Source: UBA4744 sp963717135 (GTDB lineage: Bacteria > Actinomycetota > Acidimicrobiia > Spongiisociales > UBA4744). From it: 64,000 nt of DNA. The notes beneath the pieces were generated by a model. The model ran no database searches. It worked only from the letters and a program-made list of their open reading frames with translations, and was not told the DNA's origin. The position numbers were made by a program, and so were the translations under genes. The stretch lies in contig CAVQVN010000003.1 in NCBI GenBank assembly GCA_963717135.1, forward strand, positions 310,001 to 374,000, read 5' to 3'. This document shows positions 8,978-17,022 of the stretch, one piece after another (the first letter of the stretch is position 1; every line of letters begins with the position of its first letter).

Positions 8978-9079
8978 CTAGCTGCGAGCTGCGAGCTGCG
9001 AGCTACGAGGCAGTTCAGGTTTCAGGTTGCAGGTTTCAGGTTGCAGGTTTCAGGTTTCAAGCTCAGCGGACAGCGGACG
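8978..9079. repeat. 7-bp period array with two unit types
   Basis: About fourteen heptamers run in one phase. The first block is CTAGCTG, CGAGCTG, CGAGCTG, CGAGCTA, CGAGGCA; then after GTTC come AGGTTTC, AGGTTGC, AGGTTTC, AGGTTGC, AGGTTTC, AGGTTTC; then AAGCTCA, GCGGACA, GCGGACG. The array ends one base before the stop codon of the zinc permease gene and begins about 40 bases upstream of the LCP start. The change of unit sequence while the 7-bp phase is nearly kept is unusual. Confidence 0.8.
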
Positions 9080-9080
9080 G

Positions 9081-9929
9081 CTAACTCGCAACCGGCGGGC
9101 GGGGATTGAAGACCTTCATGTTCCGCACTTCCCGCAAGGCCAGCACCATGAAGAAGATCGCCACCGACATCCCGGCCATAGTCGCCCCGGCTGCCGTATT
9201 GGCGTACCAGCTGATCAGCAGACCGCTGATCACCGCCAGGAACCCGAAAGCTACCGCCGCCACCATCATGGTCGGAACCCGACGGACGACCAGTGAGGCC
9301 GTAGCGGGGGGCGCCACGATCAAGGCAAAGACCAGCAGGGTCCCCACGGTTCGAAACGAAGTGACGATCGCCAAGGTCAGCAGCGACAACATGACCAGAT
9401 GCGCGAGGCCGGGCCGCAAACCCAGCATCTTGGCCTTCTCCTGGTTGAAGGAAAGCACAAGAAATGCCCGATAAAAGATGAGGATGACTACCAGGGTCAC
9501 CCCGGCCGCCATTGCCTGAAGCACTACATCTTCCTTCCTTATGCCGAGCGTATCGCCAAACAGGATCGTGGCCAGGTTGCTCGAAAACGAAGGCAAACGG
9601 GACATGATGATCACGCCCAACGCCAGCATGCCGACGAACAGCAATCCGATCCCGGCGTCTTCCCGAAGGCGTGCCTTGCGGTGCACCACATTGATACCGA
9701 GGGTCATTGCCCCGGCTGCCGCGATGGCTCCCAACGTCAGGTTGAATCCGAGAGCAAAAGCCAGCGCAATTCCGGGCGTGACGCCGTGGGCCAGCGCATC
9801 CCCCATGAAGCTGAGCCCCCGCAACACAACCCAGGTCCCAATCAACGAAGCGGTCATCACGGCCAGGGTGCTCCCGACCAGGACTCGTTGCATGAACGTC
9901 TCAGATAGCGGGTCGATCAGCCAGTCCAT
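9081..9929 (-). CDS. znuB: Zinc/manganese ABC transporter permease, ZnuB type (ABC-3 family)
   Basis: This 282-residue polytopic protein is the membrane channel of a metal importer. The family start (a short amphipathic stretch, then ATLIGTWVVLRGLSFMGDALAHGVTPG-like sequence around residues 24-52) is clear, as are RKARLREDAGIGLLF and the late VGTLLVFALIVAPPATA segment. About eight or nine membrane helices are visible. It lies nineteen bases downstream of the binding-protein gene on the same strand; the matching ATPase is on the other side of the divergent promoter. Zinc is favoured over manganese only because of the linked Fur-family regulator and usual pairing. Confidence 0.88.
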   Translation of the reverse strand: MDWLIDPLSETFMQRVLVGSTLAVMTASLIGTWVVLRGLSFMGDALAHGVTPGIALAFALGFNLTLGAIAAAGAMTLGINVVHRKARLREDAGIGLLFVGMLALGVIIMSRLPSFSSNLATILFGDTLGIRKEDVVLQAMAAGVTLVVILIFYRAFLVLSFNQEKAKMLGLRPGLAHLVMLSLLTLAIVTSFRTVGTLLVFALIVAPPATASLVVRRVPTMMVAAVAFGFLAVISGLLISWYANTAAGATMAGMSVAIFFMVLALREVRNMKVFNPRPPVAS

Positions 9930-9948
9930 GTGCTACCTCCCGGGTCCA

Positions 9949-10866
9949 TCAGAGATTCTCGACGATGAGACGGGCATTGGTGCGCATCATGCCGAGGTAG
10001 GTGTCGGCCCCGGATCCTGCCGCGCCGAGCGACCCGGTATACAACTCGATCACTCTCACCTCCTGACCGAGCTCCTCCGCCAGCGCTGCGGCCAAGGTGG
10101 TGGGTTCCGTCGTCGAGCCGAAGACGACCGATACCTCCTCCCGTCGGAGAAGTTGAATCAGAGCCGCGAAATCTGAGGCGCTCGTCTCTGCTCCTGAAGT
10201 GGTGGCGGGAATCACTGCCCCGAGCATGGTGAGCCCGTATCGGTCTGCGAAATAGCCAAACGAATAGTGATTGGTCACGAGCTTCCTTCGCTCAGGTGGC
10301 ACTTCCTCAATCATGGCGGCAATTTCGGTATGCAGATCCTGAATCGAGGCCCGGTAAACCGCCGCAGAGTTGGTGACATCTATATCCGCTTCCGTTGTGA
10401 GACGAGCGGCTATCAGCTCGACTGCCCGACTCATCCGTACCGGATCAAGCCACACGTGCGGATCCAGGCTATGGGGCTCTTGATCCGGTTCAGAAGCGCC
10501 TTCCCCGATGACGACGGGCTGTGGATCAAGCAACTCACCGACCCTCATCACGGCTACCCCGTCGGCTTCGGCTGCATCGATCACATCCAAGAGGCCTTCC
10601 TCCAGTCCGACACCATTGGCGATAACTAGTACCGCCTCTCGTAACCGCGCCGCTTGCCGGGCCGAAACCGCGAAGTCATGGGGATCGGCGCCGACCGGCA
10701 TCAGCACCTCAACCTGAACCGCTCCGCCGGAGGTCTCGGAGACGATGTCACCGAGAATGGTGGTGGTGGCGATCACCAGCGGGAGTCCGCCGTTCCCTTC
10801 GTCACTACCACTGCAGGCCGACCCCATCAGCGTCAGCGCAACCAACAACGTCAATGTGCGGGTCAT
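9949..10866 (-). CDS. znuA: Metal-binding lipoprotein of ABC importer, ZnuA type
   Basis: The 305-residue protein is the extracellular metal-capturing subunit. A lipoprotein signal ends at MGSAC (Cys about residue 18). The cluster A-I fold landmarks follow: VGADPHDFAVSA with the first metal His at about residue 62, the DPHVWLDP motif at about 134-141 preceded by a short His/acid loop, the NHYSFGYFADRYGL helix with a third His, and late acidic residues. The His/acid loop between the first two metal sites is short. It is the first gene left of the divergent promoter and is probably repressed by the neighbouring Fur-family protein through the palindrome 16 bases upstream of its start. Confidence 0.9.
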   Translation of the reverse strand: MTRTLTLLVALTLMGSACSGSDEGNGGLPLVIATTTILGDIVSETSGGAVQVEVLMPVGADPHDFAVSARQAARLREAVLVIANGVGLEEGLLDVIDAAEADGVAVMRVGELLDPQPVVIGEGASEPDQEPHSLDPHVWLDPVRMSRAVELIAARLTTEADIDVTNSAAVYRASIQDLHTEIAAMIEEVPPERRKLVTNHYSFGYFADRYGLTMLGAVIPATTSGAETSASDFAALIQLLRREEVSVVFGSTTEPTTLAAALAEELGQEVRVIELYTGSLGAAGSGADTYLGMMRTNARLIVENL

Positions 10867-10881
10867 ACACCCCTCGGCAAA

Positions 10882-10902
10882 GAATGAGAATGGTTCTCAT
10901 TC
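10882..10902. promoter_or_regulatory. Fur-family operator (probable Zur box)
   Basis: Perfect nine-base arms GAATGAGAA and TTCTCATTC flank a three-base centre. The core TGAGAA/TTCTCA matches the general Fur-family operator pattern. It lies 15 bases from the znuA start on one side and 27 bases from the regulator start on the other, so one bound dimer or dimer pair could control both directions. Confidence 0.8.
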
Positions 10903-10929
10903 GCACCATAGAGTAGTCTGGGTGACACG

Positions 10930-11373
10930 ATGGGTCAAAGAAACGACACACTGACGGCGGCCAGATATCGCCTGGAGGGCGACAATCTCCGACTCACGCC
11001 GGCCCGCCGGTTGGTCATCGAGAAACTCGACGGATCGTCTGGTCCCCAATCGGCAGCTGATCTCGCTGCGGCTCTGGCCGGCTCCATCCCCCTTTCGTCG
11101 CTGTACAGGACCTTGGCCGTTCTCGAGAGAACCGACGTCATTGAACGGTTCCCCGACCAGGCCGGAGTGGCCCGCTTTGAGCTTGCCGAATGGCTGACCG
11201 GGCATCACCACCACGTGACCTGCACTGTGTGCGGAGAAACCAGCGATGTGGGTGTACCGGGTGATCTGGAAGCAACGGTTGCCGGCATTGTATCTGAGGT
11301 CGGCAAACGGTTTGCGTTCACGGTCACCGGCCATCGATTGGACCTGCAGGGAGTGTGTTCTCGATGCCGGTAA
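10930..11373 (+). CDS. zur: Fur-family metalloregulator, probable Zur
   Basis: This 147-residue protein is a Fur-family repressor. The winged-helix N-domain (about residues 20-85) includes LTPARRLVIEKL and SSLYRTLAVLERTDVI. The dimer/metal domain has the His cluster GHHHH at 91-95, and the two structural zinc pairs CTVC (98-101) and CSRC (143-146). It is read away from znuA-znuB across a Fur-type palindrome and overlaps znuC by ten bases, so it probably represses zinc uptake and itself. Assignment as Zur rather than Fur rests on this linkage, not on a unique residue. Confidence 0.85.
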   Translation: MGQRNDTLTAARYRLEGDNLRLTPARRLVIEKLDGSSGPQSAADLAAALAGSIPLSSLYRTLAVLERTDVIERFPDQAGVARFELAEWLTGHHHHVTCTVCGETSDVGVPGDLEATVAGIVSEVGKRFAFTVTGHRLDLQGVCSRCR

Positions 11374-12182
11374 CGGACCTGGCCGTCACCGCCCGGAATC
11401 TGCAACTGGCCTACGGCGATCGAATGGCCATAAGTGCCTCCGACCTCGACATTCCGGCCGGGAAGGTCACGGCCATCATCGGGCCGAACGGGTCCGGCAA
11501 GTCCACACTTCTGCACGCCGTCGCCGGTCTGCTCGAACCGGTGGGCGGGGAATTGGGCGTTCTGGTGAGTTATCCGAAGCACCGCGGCGTTGCCTACGTT
11601 CTGCAGTCCACCAAGGTTCACGAGGAAATGCCGATCACCGTTGGCGAAGTCGTATCAATGGGTCGCTACTCCCGGCTAGGGATGTTCGGGCGATTCCAAC
11701 CGGCCGACCGGGAGGCTTGTCGGATCGCCATGGAACGTCTCGATGTGCTGGATCTGGCGGACCGGCATCTCGATGAGCTCTCCGGTGGCCAGCGCCAGCG
11801 CGTGTTCGTCGCGCAGGGCCTTGCCCAGGAGGCGGACCTCCTCCTCCTCGACGAGCCGATCACCGGTTTGGATATTGTCTCGCGAGATCGGATTCTGGAA
11901 GCAGTCGACACTGAACGAACTCGCGGAGTGACGGTAATGATGACCACCCATGACCTGGCTGAAGCGGCAGGCGCCGATCACGTCGTCCTGTTGTCGAGCC
12001 GGGTCGTTGCTTCCGGAAGCCCCCAGGAGGTATTGACTGCCCGATATCTAACCGAGGCCTACGGCATCAATCTGATCACTACCGAGGACGGCACAGTGAT
12101 TCTCGACGACCCATACCACCAGGCGATCGCCGGCCGCCACCTCCACTTCGATCGCACCGGCCACGCGGAGCACAAGGAATAG
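11364..12182 (+). CDS. znuC: Zinc/manganese ABC transporter ATPase, ZnuC type
   Basis: This 272-residue ATPase powers the metal importer whose other subunits are across the divergent promoter. Walker A GPNGSGKST is at about 40-48, the signature LSGGQRQR at 139-146 and Walker B LLLLDEP at 159-165, followed by the switch His in MTTHDL. ATG 11364 is chosen over GTG 11355 because GGGAG (11349-11353) then stands ten bases upstream. It overlaps the regulator gene by ten bases, indicating coupled translation. Splitting ATPase from permease this way still puts all subunits under the same operator. Confidence 0.88.
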   Translation: MPVTDLAVTARNLQLAYGDRMAISASDLDIPAGKVTAIIGPNGSGKSTLLHAVAGLLEPVGGELGVLVSYPKHRGVAYVLQSTKVHEEMPITVGEVVSMGRYSRLGMFGRFQPADREACRIAMERLDVLDLADRHLDELSGGQRQRVFVAQGLAQEADLLLLDEPITGLDIVSRDRILEAVDTERTRGVTVMMTTHDLAEAAGADHVVLLSSRVVASGSPQEVLTARYLTEAYGINLITTEDGTVILDDPYHQAIAGRHLHFDRTGHAEHKE

Positions 12183-12230
12183 CAGTCATCAGCGCCGCCT
12201 CTTGCCGACGACTGAAAGGTCGGCGATAGG

Positions 12231-12258
12231 CCGACCGACCGACAACTGACAACTACGC
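12231..12258. repeat. Weak 7-bp period array, about 4 units
   Basis: The heptamers CCGACCG, ACCGACA, ACTGACA and ACTACGC run in one phase just before the next gene. A similar short run is at 14443-14470 (GCCGACC, GACTGAC, AACTGAC, GACCCAA). Both are degenerate and are listed because they share the phase and position habit of the clearer arrays. Confidence 0.4.
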
Positions 12259-12265
12259 TCTGCTC

Positions 12266-12910
12266 GTGCCTCCCGTGGAAATGGCCCTCGTCCGATCACT
12301 CAAATGGCTGGTCGTCGGCTTGCTGGCATCCCTCCTGCTCGTCGCGCTGCCCGAAGCCGAGACCGATCGCCTGCTCCTGGTGGTGACCTTTCATCTGGGC
12401 GCAGTCGTTGCGTTCGGGTTGGGGGTTGGACTGGATTTGGCACGCTTCACGGACGGGCAATGGTTTGTTGGAATCGGAAACAGCCGATTCTGGCGGCACT
12501 TCGGGGCGATCGCGTCGATCGTCGCCTTGACGACCGGCGTTGTTGCTCTGGTCACCCTGGCGTCCTCAGCGGCTCTCGGCTATCAACCGTCGTTGCAGTT
12601 CCTTCAGCTTCTTTCGGCTCTGGATATCGCCTGGGCAACGGCAGGTTTGGTAATTGGAGTTCGGTTGATGGCCGGCGATCGGTGGGCGTTGCTGGCCGGG
12701 TTGGTCCTGGCTCTTGTCTGCATCTGGTCCATCTGGCGGTATCTAGATGCAGTCGGCTTCGCCGTGGATGGAGGGTGGCTGCTATCGGGACGGGACTTGT
12801 GGAGGTATGTCTTGCCCTTCGACATGGTTGCGGCAGCGATGGCCGTGGGGGCTGTGGTTTTCGGGATTCGTTCTGTTCAGCCGACCGAACAGCGCAGCCC
12901 CCAGTCGTAA
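12266..12910 (+). CDS. Hypothetical multi-helix membrane protein
   Basis: The 214-residue product has about six hydrophobic segments (near 10-28, 38-56, 80-103, 110-132, 138-158 and 180-203) and few charged residues, so it is an integral membrane protein. No conserved family motif is recognised. The GTG at 12266 is the first in-frame start; ATG at 12281 is an alternative. There is no clear ribosome site, and a TACGCT hexamer about six bases upstream suggests a leaderless message, which is common in actinobacteria. It ends convergently with the DUF547 gene, overlapping it by 34 bases. Confidence 0.6.
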   Translation: MPPVEMALVRSLKWLVVGLLASLLLVALPEAETDRLLLVVTFHLGAVVAFGLGVGLDLARFTDGQWFVGIGNSRFWRHFGAIASIVALTTGVVALVTLASSAALGYQPSLQFLQLLSALDIAWATAGLVIGVRLMAGDRWALLAGLVLALVCIWSIWRYLDAVGFAVDGGWLLSGRDLWRYVLPFDMVAAAMAVGAVVFGIRSVQPTEQRSPQS

Positions 12911-13650
12911 TTCTGGAACCGGACCGACGCCCGGCCCGAATCTATCCAGGAGGCCGACTCGTCCAACCACGGTCGCAATGCTCCCAAGAGTTTCGACGAA
13001 CGTGCCGGAAGCCAGGTGGGCATGTGATCGGGTCGGGTGAAATCGCCTCCGTACCAGAGGAACACCCTCGATAAGTGGACCCTGCGCCTGTCCTGATCGA
13101 GCACCGCGCCGCCTCCGGCTAGAAACCGGCGCAGCTGGTCGTCGAGCTGCGCATCGAGTTGGTCCCCTCGATAGGGCTCATATCGCAATGTCGGACATGA
13201 CACCGACCCACAGACCAGGGCCGCGTGTATTCGCGGGTCGCCGAAGCGTCGTATTTTGCCGTGTTCGACGTCATCGAGAGATAACTGCTCTCCGGCGACT
13301 GTGAACATCGGAGCGTCGAACGCACCGGGGACCCGCAATACCGACTCGGCTCCGTCCTTGAACGCTCGGGTGGCCATTTCGAGCGCACCGGCGTTGTAGA
13401 GGTTCAGCCAGAAGGCAAGGGCTTCCGGCCGGGACAGGGTCGCCGGGTGGACGGTGTCGGCCGCGGCAAGATATCGCCGGAGGTCATCTTCAACCAGCGC
13501 CGGCACAGGAACCCCACCCAGTTGGAGAGCGCCCAGGACGGGTTCAAGGCAGGAGTGATCGAGGATGGAAGTCCCATGGATCAGAGGGGAAGAAACCCGC
13601 CGCGCCCGGAACATGGACCAGGCAGCTCGAACCGGATTGGGCGATTCCAT
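12877..13650 (-). CDS. DUF547-family protein
   Basis: The protein (about 257 residues from ATG 13650) matches the DUF547 family by the ordered landmarks FWLNLYNAGALEMA, LSLDDVEHGKIR, DPRIHAALVCGSVSCPTL and a following Tyr-rich stretch. The Cys-Gly-Ser-x-Ser-Cys-Pro motif and the His residues in EHG and IHAAL look like a possible catalytic or metal site, but the family has no settled function that I can name. The start is uncertain: the frame stays open to 13731, which would overlap the upstream amidotransferase gene, and no ribosome site marks ATG 13650. The C-terminal end overlaps the convergent membrane-protein gene. Confidence 0.78.
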   Translation of the reverse strand: MESPNPVRAAWSMFRARRVSSPLIHGTSILDHSCLEPVLGALQLGGVPVPALVEDDLRRYLAAADTVHPATLSRPEALAFWLNLYNAGALEMATRAFKDGAESVLRVPGAFDAPMFTVAGEQLSLDDVEHGKIRRFGDPRIHAALVCGSVSCPTLRYEPYRGDQLDAQLDDQLRRFLAGGGAVLDQDRRRVHLSRVFLWYGGDFTRPDHMPTWLPARSSKLLGALRPWLDESASWIDSGRASVRFQNYDWGLRCSVG

Positions 13651-13693
13651 GGCCGGAGCAACCGGGTAGGAACGTCGGATGTTCCCATCCCGT

Positions 13694-14389
13694 TCAGAGA
13701 GACGATTGCACCTCAGCCAACCAGGCGCCAAACAGCCGGTCCGCCCGCCCGCGGAGCGCCTCCCCGGAGACCTTCAGCTCGCTCAGAAACAGAGACGGAT
13801 CCAACCCGATCTCGAGCAGCGCCGTACCGTCGCGCCGGATCCAACCCTCGAGAATGCCGGGGGTTACCTCAGGGTGGAACTGGACGCCGACTGCCGAGCC
13901 GACCCGGAGAGCCTGAGGGTATCTATCGGACGACGCCAGCACCACTCCGTGCGGTGGAGGGTCCCAGCCGTCATGATGCCAGGACGCCATCGGACCCTCG
14001 ATGGCACTCCCCAACGGATCACTCAGACCTTCGTCGGTCACTGTGAGGTCGACCAGACCGGCCTCCAGAGGCTCCACCCGGTACGCCTTGCCACCCAGGG
14101 CATCGGCAATGATCTGGCAGCCGAGGCAGATACCCAGCAGTGGCACCTCTCGCCGCGCGGCGGACCTCACCAACTCTTTTTCCCTTACCAGGAAAGGATG
14201 TTCTTGTTCGTCATACGCCCCCATGTGACCACCGAGAATCACAACTCCCGATACCTCATCGAGATCAGGCCAGGATTCACCCCGAAACACCTCGATGAGC
14301 TTCGCCGGCACCCGTCGAATCGCCAGGCTGTCAACAAGCAATCCGGGCGGAACCGACTCGTCGTTCTGCAAAATGGCAATTGGGAACAC
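13694..14389 (-). CDS. Class I glutamine amidotransferase (GMP-synthase-like)
   Basis: This 231-residue protein is a stand-alone class I glutamine amidotransferase domain. The nucleophile elbow GICLGC is at about 86-91 with Cys88, and the other two triad residues are in VQFHPEV (His172, Glu174). An oxyanion-type GGHMGAYD segment lies at about 53-60. Stand-alone members of this group include gamma-glutamyl hydrolase-like and GuaA-like proteins whose acceptor is often unknown, so no substrate is claimed. It lies just upstream of the DUF547 gene on the same strand; the two may be co-transcribed. Confidence 0.8.
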   Translation of the reverse strand: MFPIAILQNDESVPPGLLVDSLAIRRVPAKLIEVFRGESWPDLDEVSGVVILGGHMGAYDEQEHPFLVREKELVRSAARREVPLLGICLGCQIIADALGGKAYRVEPLEAGLVDLTVTDEGLSDPLGSAIEGPMASWHHDGWDPPPHGVVLASSDRYPQALRVGSAVGVQFHPEVTPGILEGWIRRDGTALLEIGLDPSLFLSELKVSGEALRGRADRLFGAWLAEVQSSL

Positions 14390-14535
14390 CGCGCAATGCT
14401 ACGTATCCGCCAAGAGTGATCAGTGGTCAAAGGTGGCGGCAAGCCGACCGACTGACAACTGACGACCCAACCCGCTCCCCGCGCTCAATCTTCGACTCCG
14501 TGGGTGGTCAGCAGTGCTCCCACTACGCTTTTGTT

Positions 14536-16929
14536 GTGGCTGAGCGCTATTGCTTCATTTGTGACACCGGAGTGGAGGCCGAGACTTGCCCCACTTGCGG
14601 CACCCCCAGCTGGCTCCCATCCGACGACCAGCTCACCCGGCGCGCCGATGAGCACCTTCGCGAGATCATCGAAACGGCGCAACCGCCGCAGGTGGAAATG
14701 CCACCGCCGCCCGCTCCTCCGCCCCCGCCGCCCCCGCCCTCCGGACACGATCTACCCCTCTCTGAGTTGGAGGCACGCCGAGCATCGACTCCAAGAACGT
14801 CCGGCCGGTGGGCGCCCATTGCCGCCGTCGTGGCGGGCGGCATCGCATTGATGTCGGTTCTGGCCGGCCCGTCGGGGAACGCTCCGGAAGACGACCTCGT
14901 CGAGACTCCATCCGTAACCGCTCAAACCACTACCACCGTGCCAACGCCGGGCAGCTCCCGGGGTCTCTGGAACCCCCCGATGGGCACCTGGGTGGGCGGG
15001 TTCGGATTCTCCCCTAGCCGACCGGACATTCTGTACGGACCGTCGATTACCGGCGGATTGCTCAACATTTCACCCGAAACGGCGATCGTCGACTCGCTCC
15101 CCGACGGGAGGCTCGTAGGTGTCGATTGGGAAAACGGCCGGGTCGTGTTGATCGGCTCGGAGGAGTCGGGTCCATCGATCGAATCTGCCCCGCTTCCCTC
15201 GCCGGGACCGCAGAGCAACCAGCCTTGGCTCTCCCCGAACGGGGTCCGGCTGGCCATGATCGACGGGAACGGCCTTCCCTACGTTTGGACGATCGGCGAC
15301 GAGTCGGCTGTGTCGCTGGGCGACTCGGTGTCGACCGCGGTTGGAGCCATCGAAACGTTTTCCTGGTCTCCCGACGGCACCCTCCTGGCGCTCAATGCGT
15401 TTCAAGGCGGCTACTACCTCTGGGACCTCACCACCAACGAAGTGAGCCGCAGCGCGATGCCGGGCAGCGCCATTGCCGTTTCTCGAAATCAAGTTGCTGC
15501 CTGGGGAAGCGATGGGCTTGAACTCCGCGAGCCGACCGGGCGGGTGTTGCGGCGGTGGGATGACCTGGCCCCGGGCGAACCGGAAGCTCTCCGCTCGGAC
15601 GGAGCATTTGACCCTCAGCAGAGGTACCTGGCGGTGAGGGGACGTGTCCGATCGGAAGGAAGCCCCGATGGCCTGTTCGTGCTTTCCGTGATCGGCACCA
15701 GTCGGGAATTGCTCACCACCGATCCGGCTCAGGGTTTCGCCTGGTCGGGTGACGGCAGCGCGTTGTACTGGTTGAACGACCACGGTCTACAGGCATGGTC
15801 TGCCGATCCCGAACTGGCATCGGCCACGCTGGTCGGGAGAGGAAGCGGCGAGCCTATCCAGCGCTTGCGGGTCTACGACCCGGCCGTCTCGCCGGTCGGT
15901 CCTCCCCAATTGGCGACGACGGCATTGTTGGAGCGGCGCGACGGCACCGTGTACCTCCGGACGATGGAGGGGCCGCAGCTCCTCGATTCCGACGTCGAAC
16001 TGGCGACCATCATTCCCGCCGGAATCCCCGGTTCCATATTGTCCGTCGCCAAGGGAGAAGACGACCAACCGGTGCTGTTGTCGTACAAATACCCTGTCGA
16101 ATCCCTGCAGACGCTGGGAAACCTCAACTCGCTTCAGCTTCCCGAAGGTGCGCGGATCGTAAGGGCCATTGCCATGACTCCATTTGACAGCGACGGACGG
16201 TTCGATCCCGACGAGTTGGCAGCTACCCGGTGGTACCTCGAAACCGACCGCGGCTCGATATTGCATGGGCCCGACGCCGAATTGTTCACCACTGCCGCGG
16301 AAGGAACCTCGCTGGGTCTCCTCGGGGGATACGCCTTCCATGTGACACCCGACGGATCTGCGATTCAGACCATCCCGGTCGGGGTCGGGATCAACACGGT
16401 GCTGACTGCCGAAAGTCTCGACGCGGAACGCATCATGGCTCTGGGGACTATCCGCCGATCCTTGTTTGTGCTGGTGTCAACCGTGGACGGGGAGGTACGT
16501 ATCTTGCAGGTACCGGCCGACAGCGAGCTGCTCGGCACGCCTCTCTTCCCGCCGGCTCCGTCGATAACGGGCTGGGCCTGGCCCGTCTACACGGCTCCGG
16601 GCTCGGCCACCGGGGGAACGATCCTGACTGATCCGGACACCGGACCATCAGGCGAGTTGTTGGCCGCTCGTATCGACGGCCCGAACGGATCGATCACGGT
16701 TGTAGTGGCAGCGCCCTTGGCGCTCGAATCTGTGTGTGGGGCGAGCGCCGGCGGGGCTTGCGTGTTGGGTACCTGGTCGGGCATTCCACTGGGGTTCTCA
16801 CCCGACGGCCATTGGTTGCTGGTGGGCGACGGCGACAGGTATGTGGCACACTCGACGGTGGGACGCGGCAGCGTGGCCATACCGGACACGCCGCCTGACG
16901 ACGTCGCGTGGGTCGAGGCTAATCGGTGA
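14536..16929 (+). CDS. Zinc-ribbon / transmembrane / extracellular beta-propeller protein
   Basis: From GTG 14536 the product is about 797 residues with four parts. Residues 6-21 hold a zinc ribbon (CFIC then CPTC). Residues 55-69 are nearly all proline. A single membrane helix spans about 92-110. The remaining ~680 residues are extracellular, begin with a Thr-rich linker, and repeat short beta-rich units such as WSPDGTLLAL, YLAVRGRV, FAWSGDGSALYWL and FSPDGHWLLVGDG, the signature of a TolB/WD40-like propeller. The GTG is preferred because it leads straight into the zinc ribbon. A cytoplasmic zinc ribbon tied to an outside propeller suggests a sensor or scaffold, but the function is unknown. 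A short relative of its ribbon-helix part is at 21024-21275. Confidence 0.75.
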   Translation: MAERYCFICDTGVEAETCPTCGTPSWLPSDDQLTRRADEHLREIIETAQPPQVEMPPPPAPPPPPPPPSGHDLPLSELEARRASTPRTSGRWAPIAAVVAGGIALMSVLAGPSGNAPEDDLVETPSVTAQTTTTVPTPGSSRGLWNPPMGTWVGGFGFSPSRPDILYGPSITGGLLNISPETAIVDSLPDGRLVGVDWENGRVVLIGSEESGPSIESAPLPSPGPQSNQPWLSPNGVRLAMIDGNGLPYVWTIGDESAVSLGDSVSTAVGAIETFSWSPDGTLLALNAFQGGYYLWDLTTNEVSRSAMPGSAIAVSRNQVAAWGSDGLELREPTGRVLRRWDDLAPGEPEALRSDGAFDPQQRYLAVRGRVRSEGSPDGLFVLSVIGTSRELLTTDPAQGFAWSGDGSALYWLNDHGLQAWSADPELASATLVGRGSGEPIQRLRVYDPAVSPVGPPQLATTALLERRDGTVYLRTMEGPQLLDSDVELATIIPAGIPGSILSVAKGEDDQPVLLSYKYPVESLQTLGNLNSLQLPEGARIVRAIAMTPFDSDGRFDPDELAATRWYLETDRGSILHGPDAELFTTAAEGTSLGLLGGYAFHVTPDGSAIQTIPVGVGINTVLTAESLDAERIMALGTIRRSLFVLVSTVDGEVRILQVPADSELLGTPLFPPAPSITGWAWPVYTAPGSATGGTILTDPDTGPSGELLAARIDGPNGSITVVVAAPLALESVCGASAGGACVLGTWSGIPLGFSPDGHWLLVGDGDRYVAHSTVGRGSVAIPDTPPDDVAWVEANR

Positions 16930-16952
16930 ATCGGCCGGCGGATACCGGCGGT

Positions 16953-17003
16953 CGAAGCTTGCTCGTGACTCATCGCTCGTAGCTCGCAGTTTGCAGCTCG
17001 CCG
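16953..17003. repeat. 7-bp period array, about 7 units
   Basis: Units GAAGCTT, GCTCGTG, ACTCATC, GCTCGTA, GCTCGCA, GTTTGCA and GCTCGCC follow each other in one phase in the gap between the propeller gene and purC. The array starts 24 bases after a stop codon and ends 20 bases before the purC start. Confidence 0.65.
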
Positions 17004-17022
17004 GCCAGCTACCATCCCGACC

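Noticed and set aside
10882..10902. Iron-Fur rather than Zur control
   Set aside because: The palindrome alone cannot separate the two; linkage to a zinc-type transporter favours Zur, so the iron reading was set aside, not disproved.
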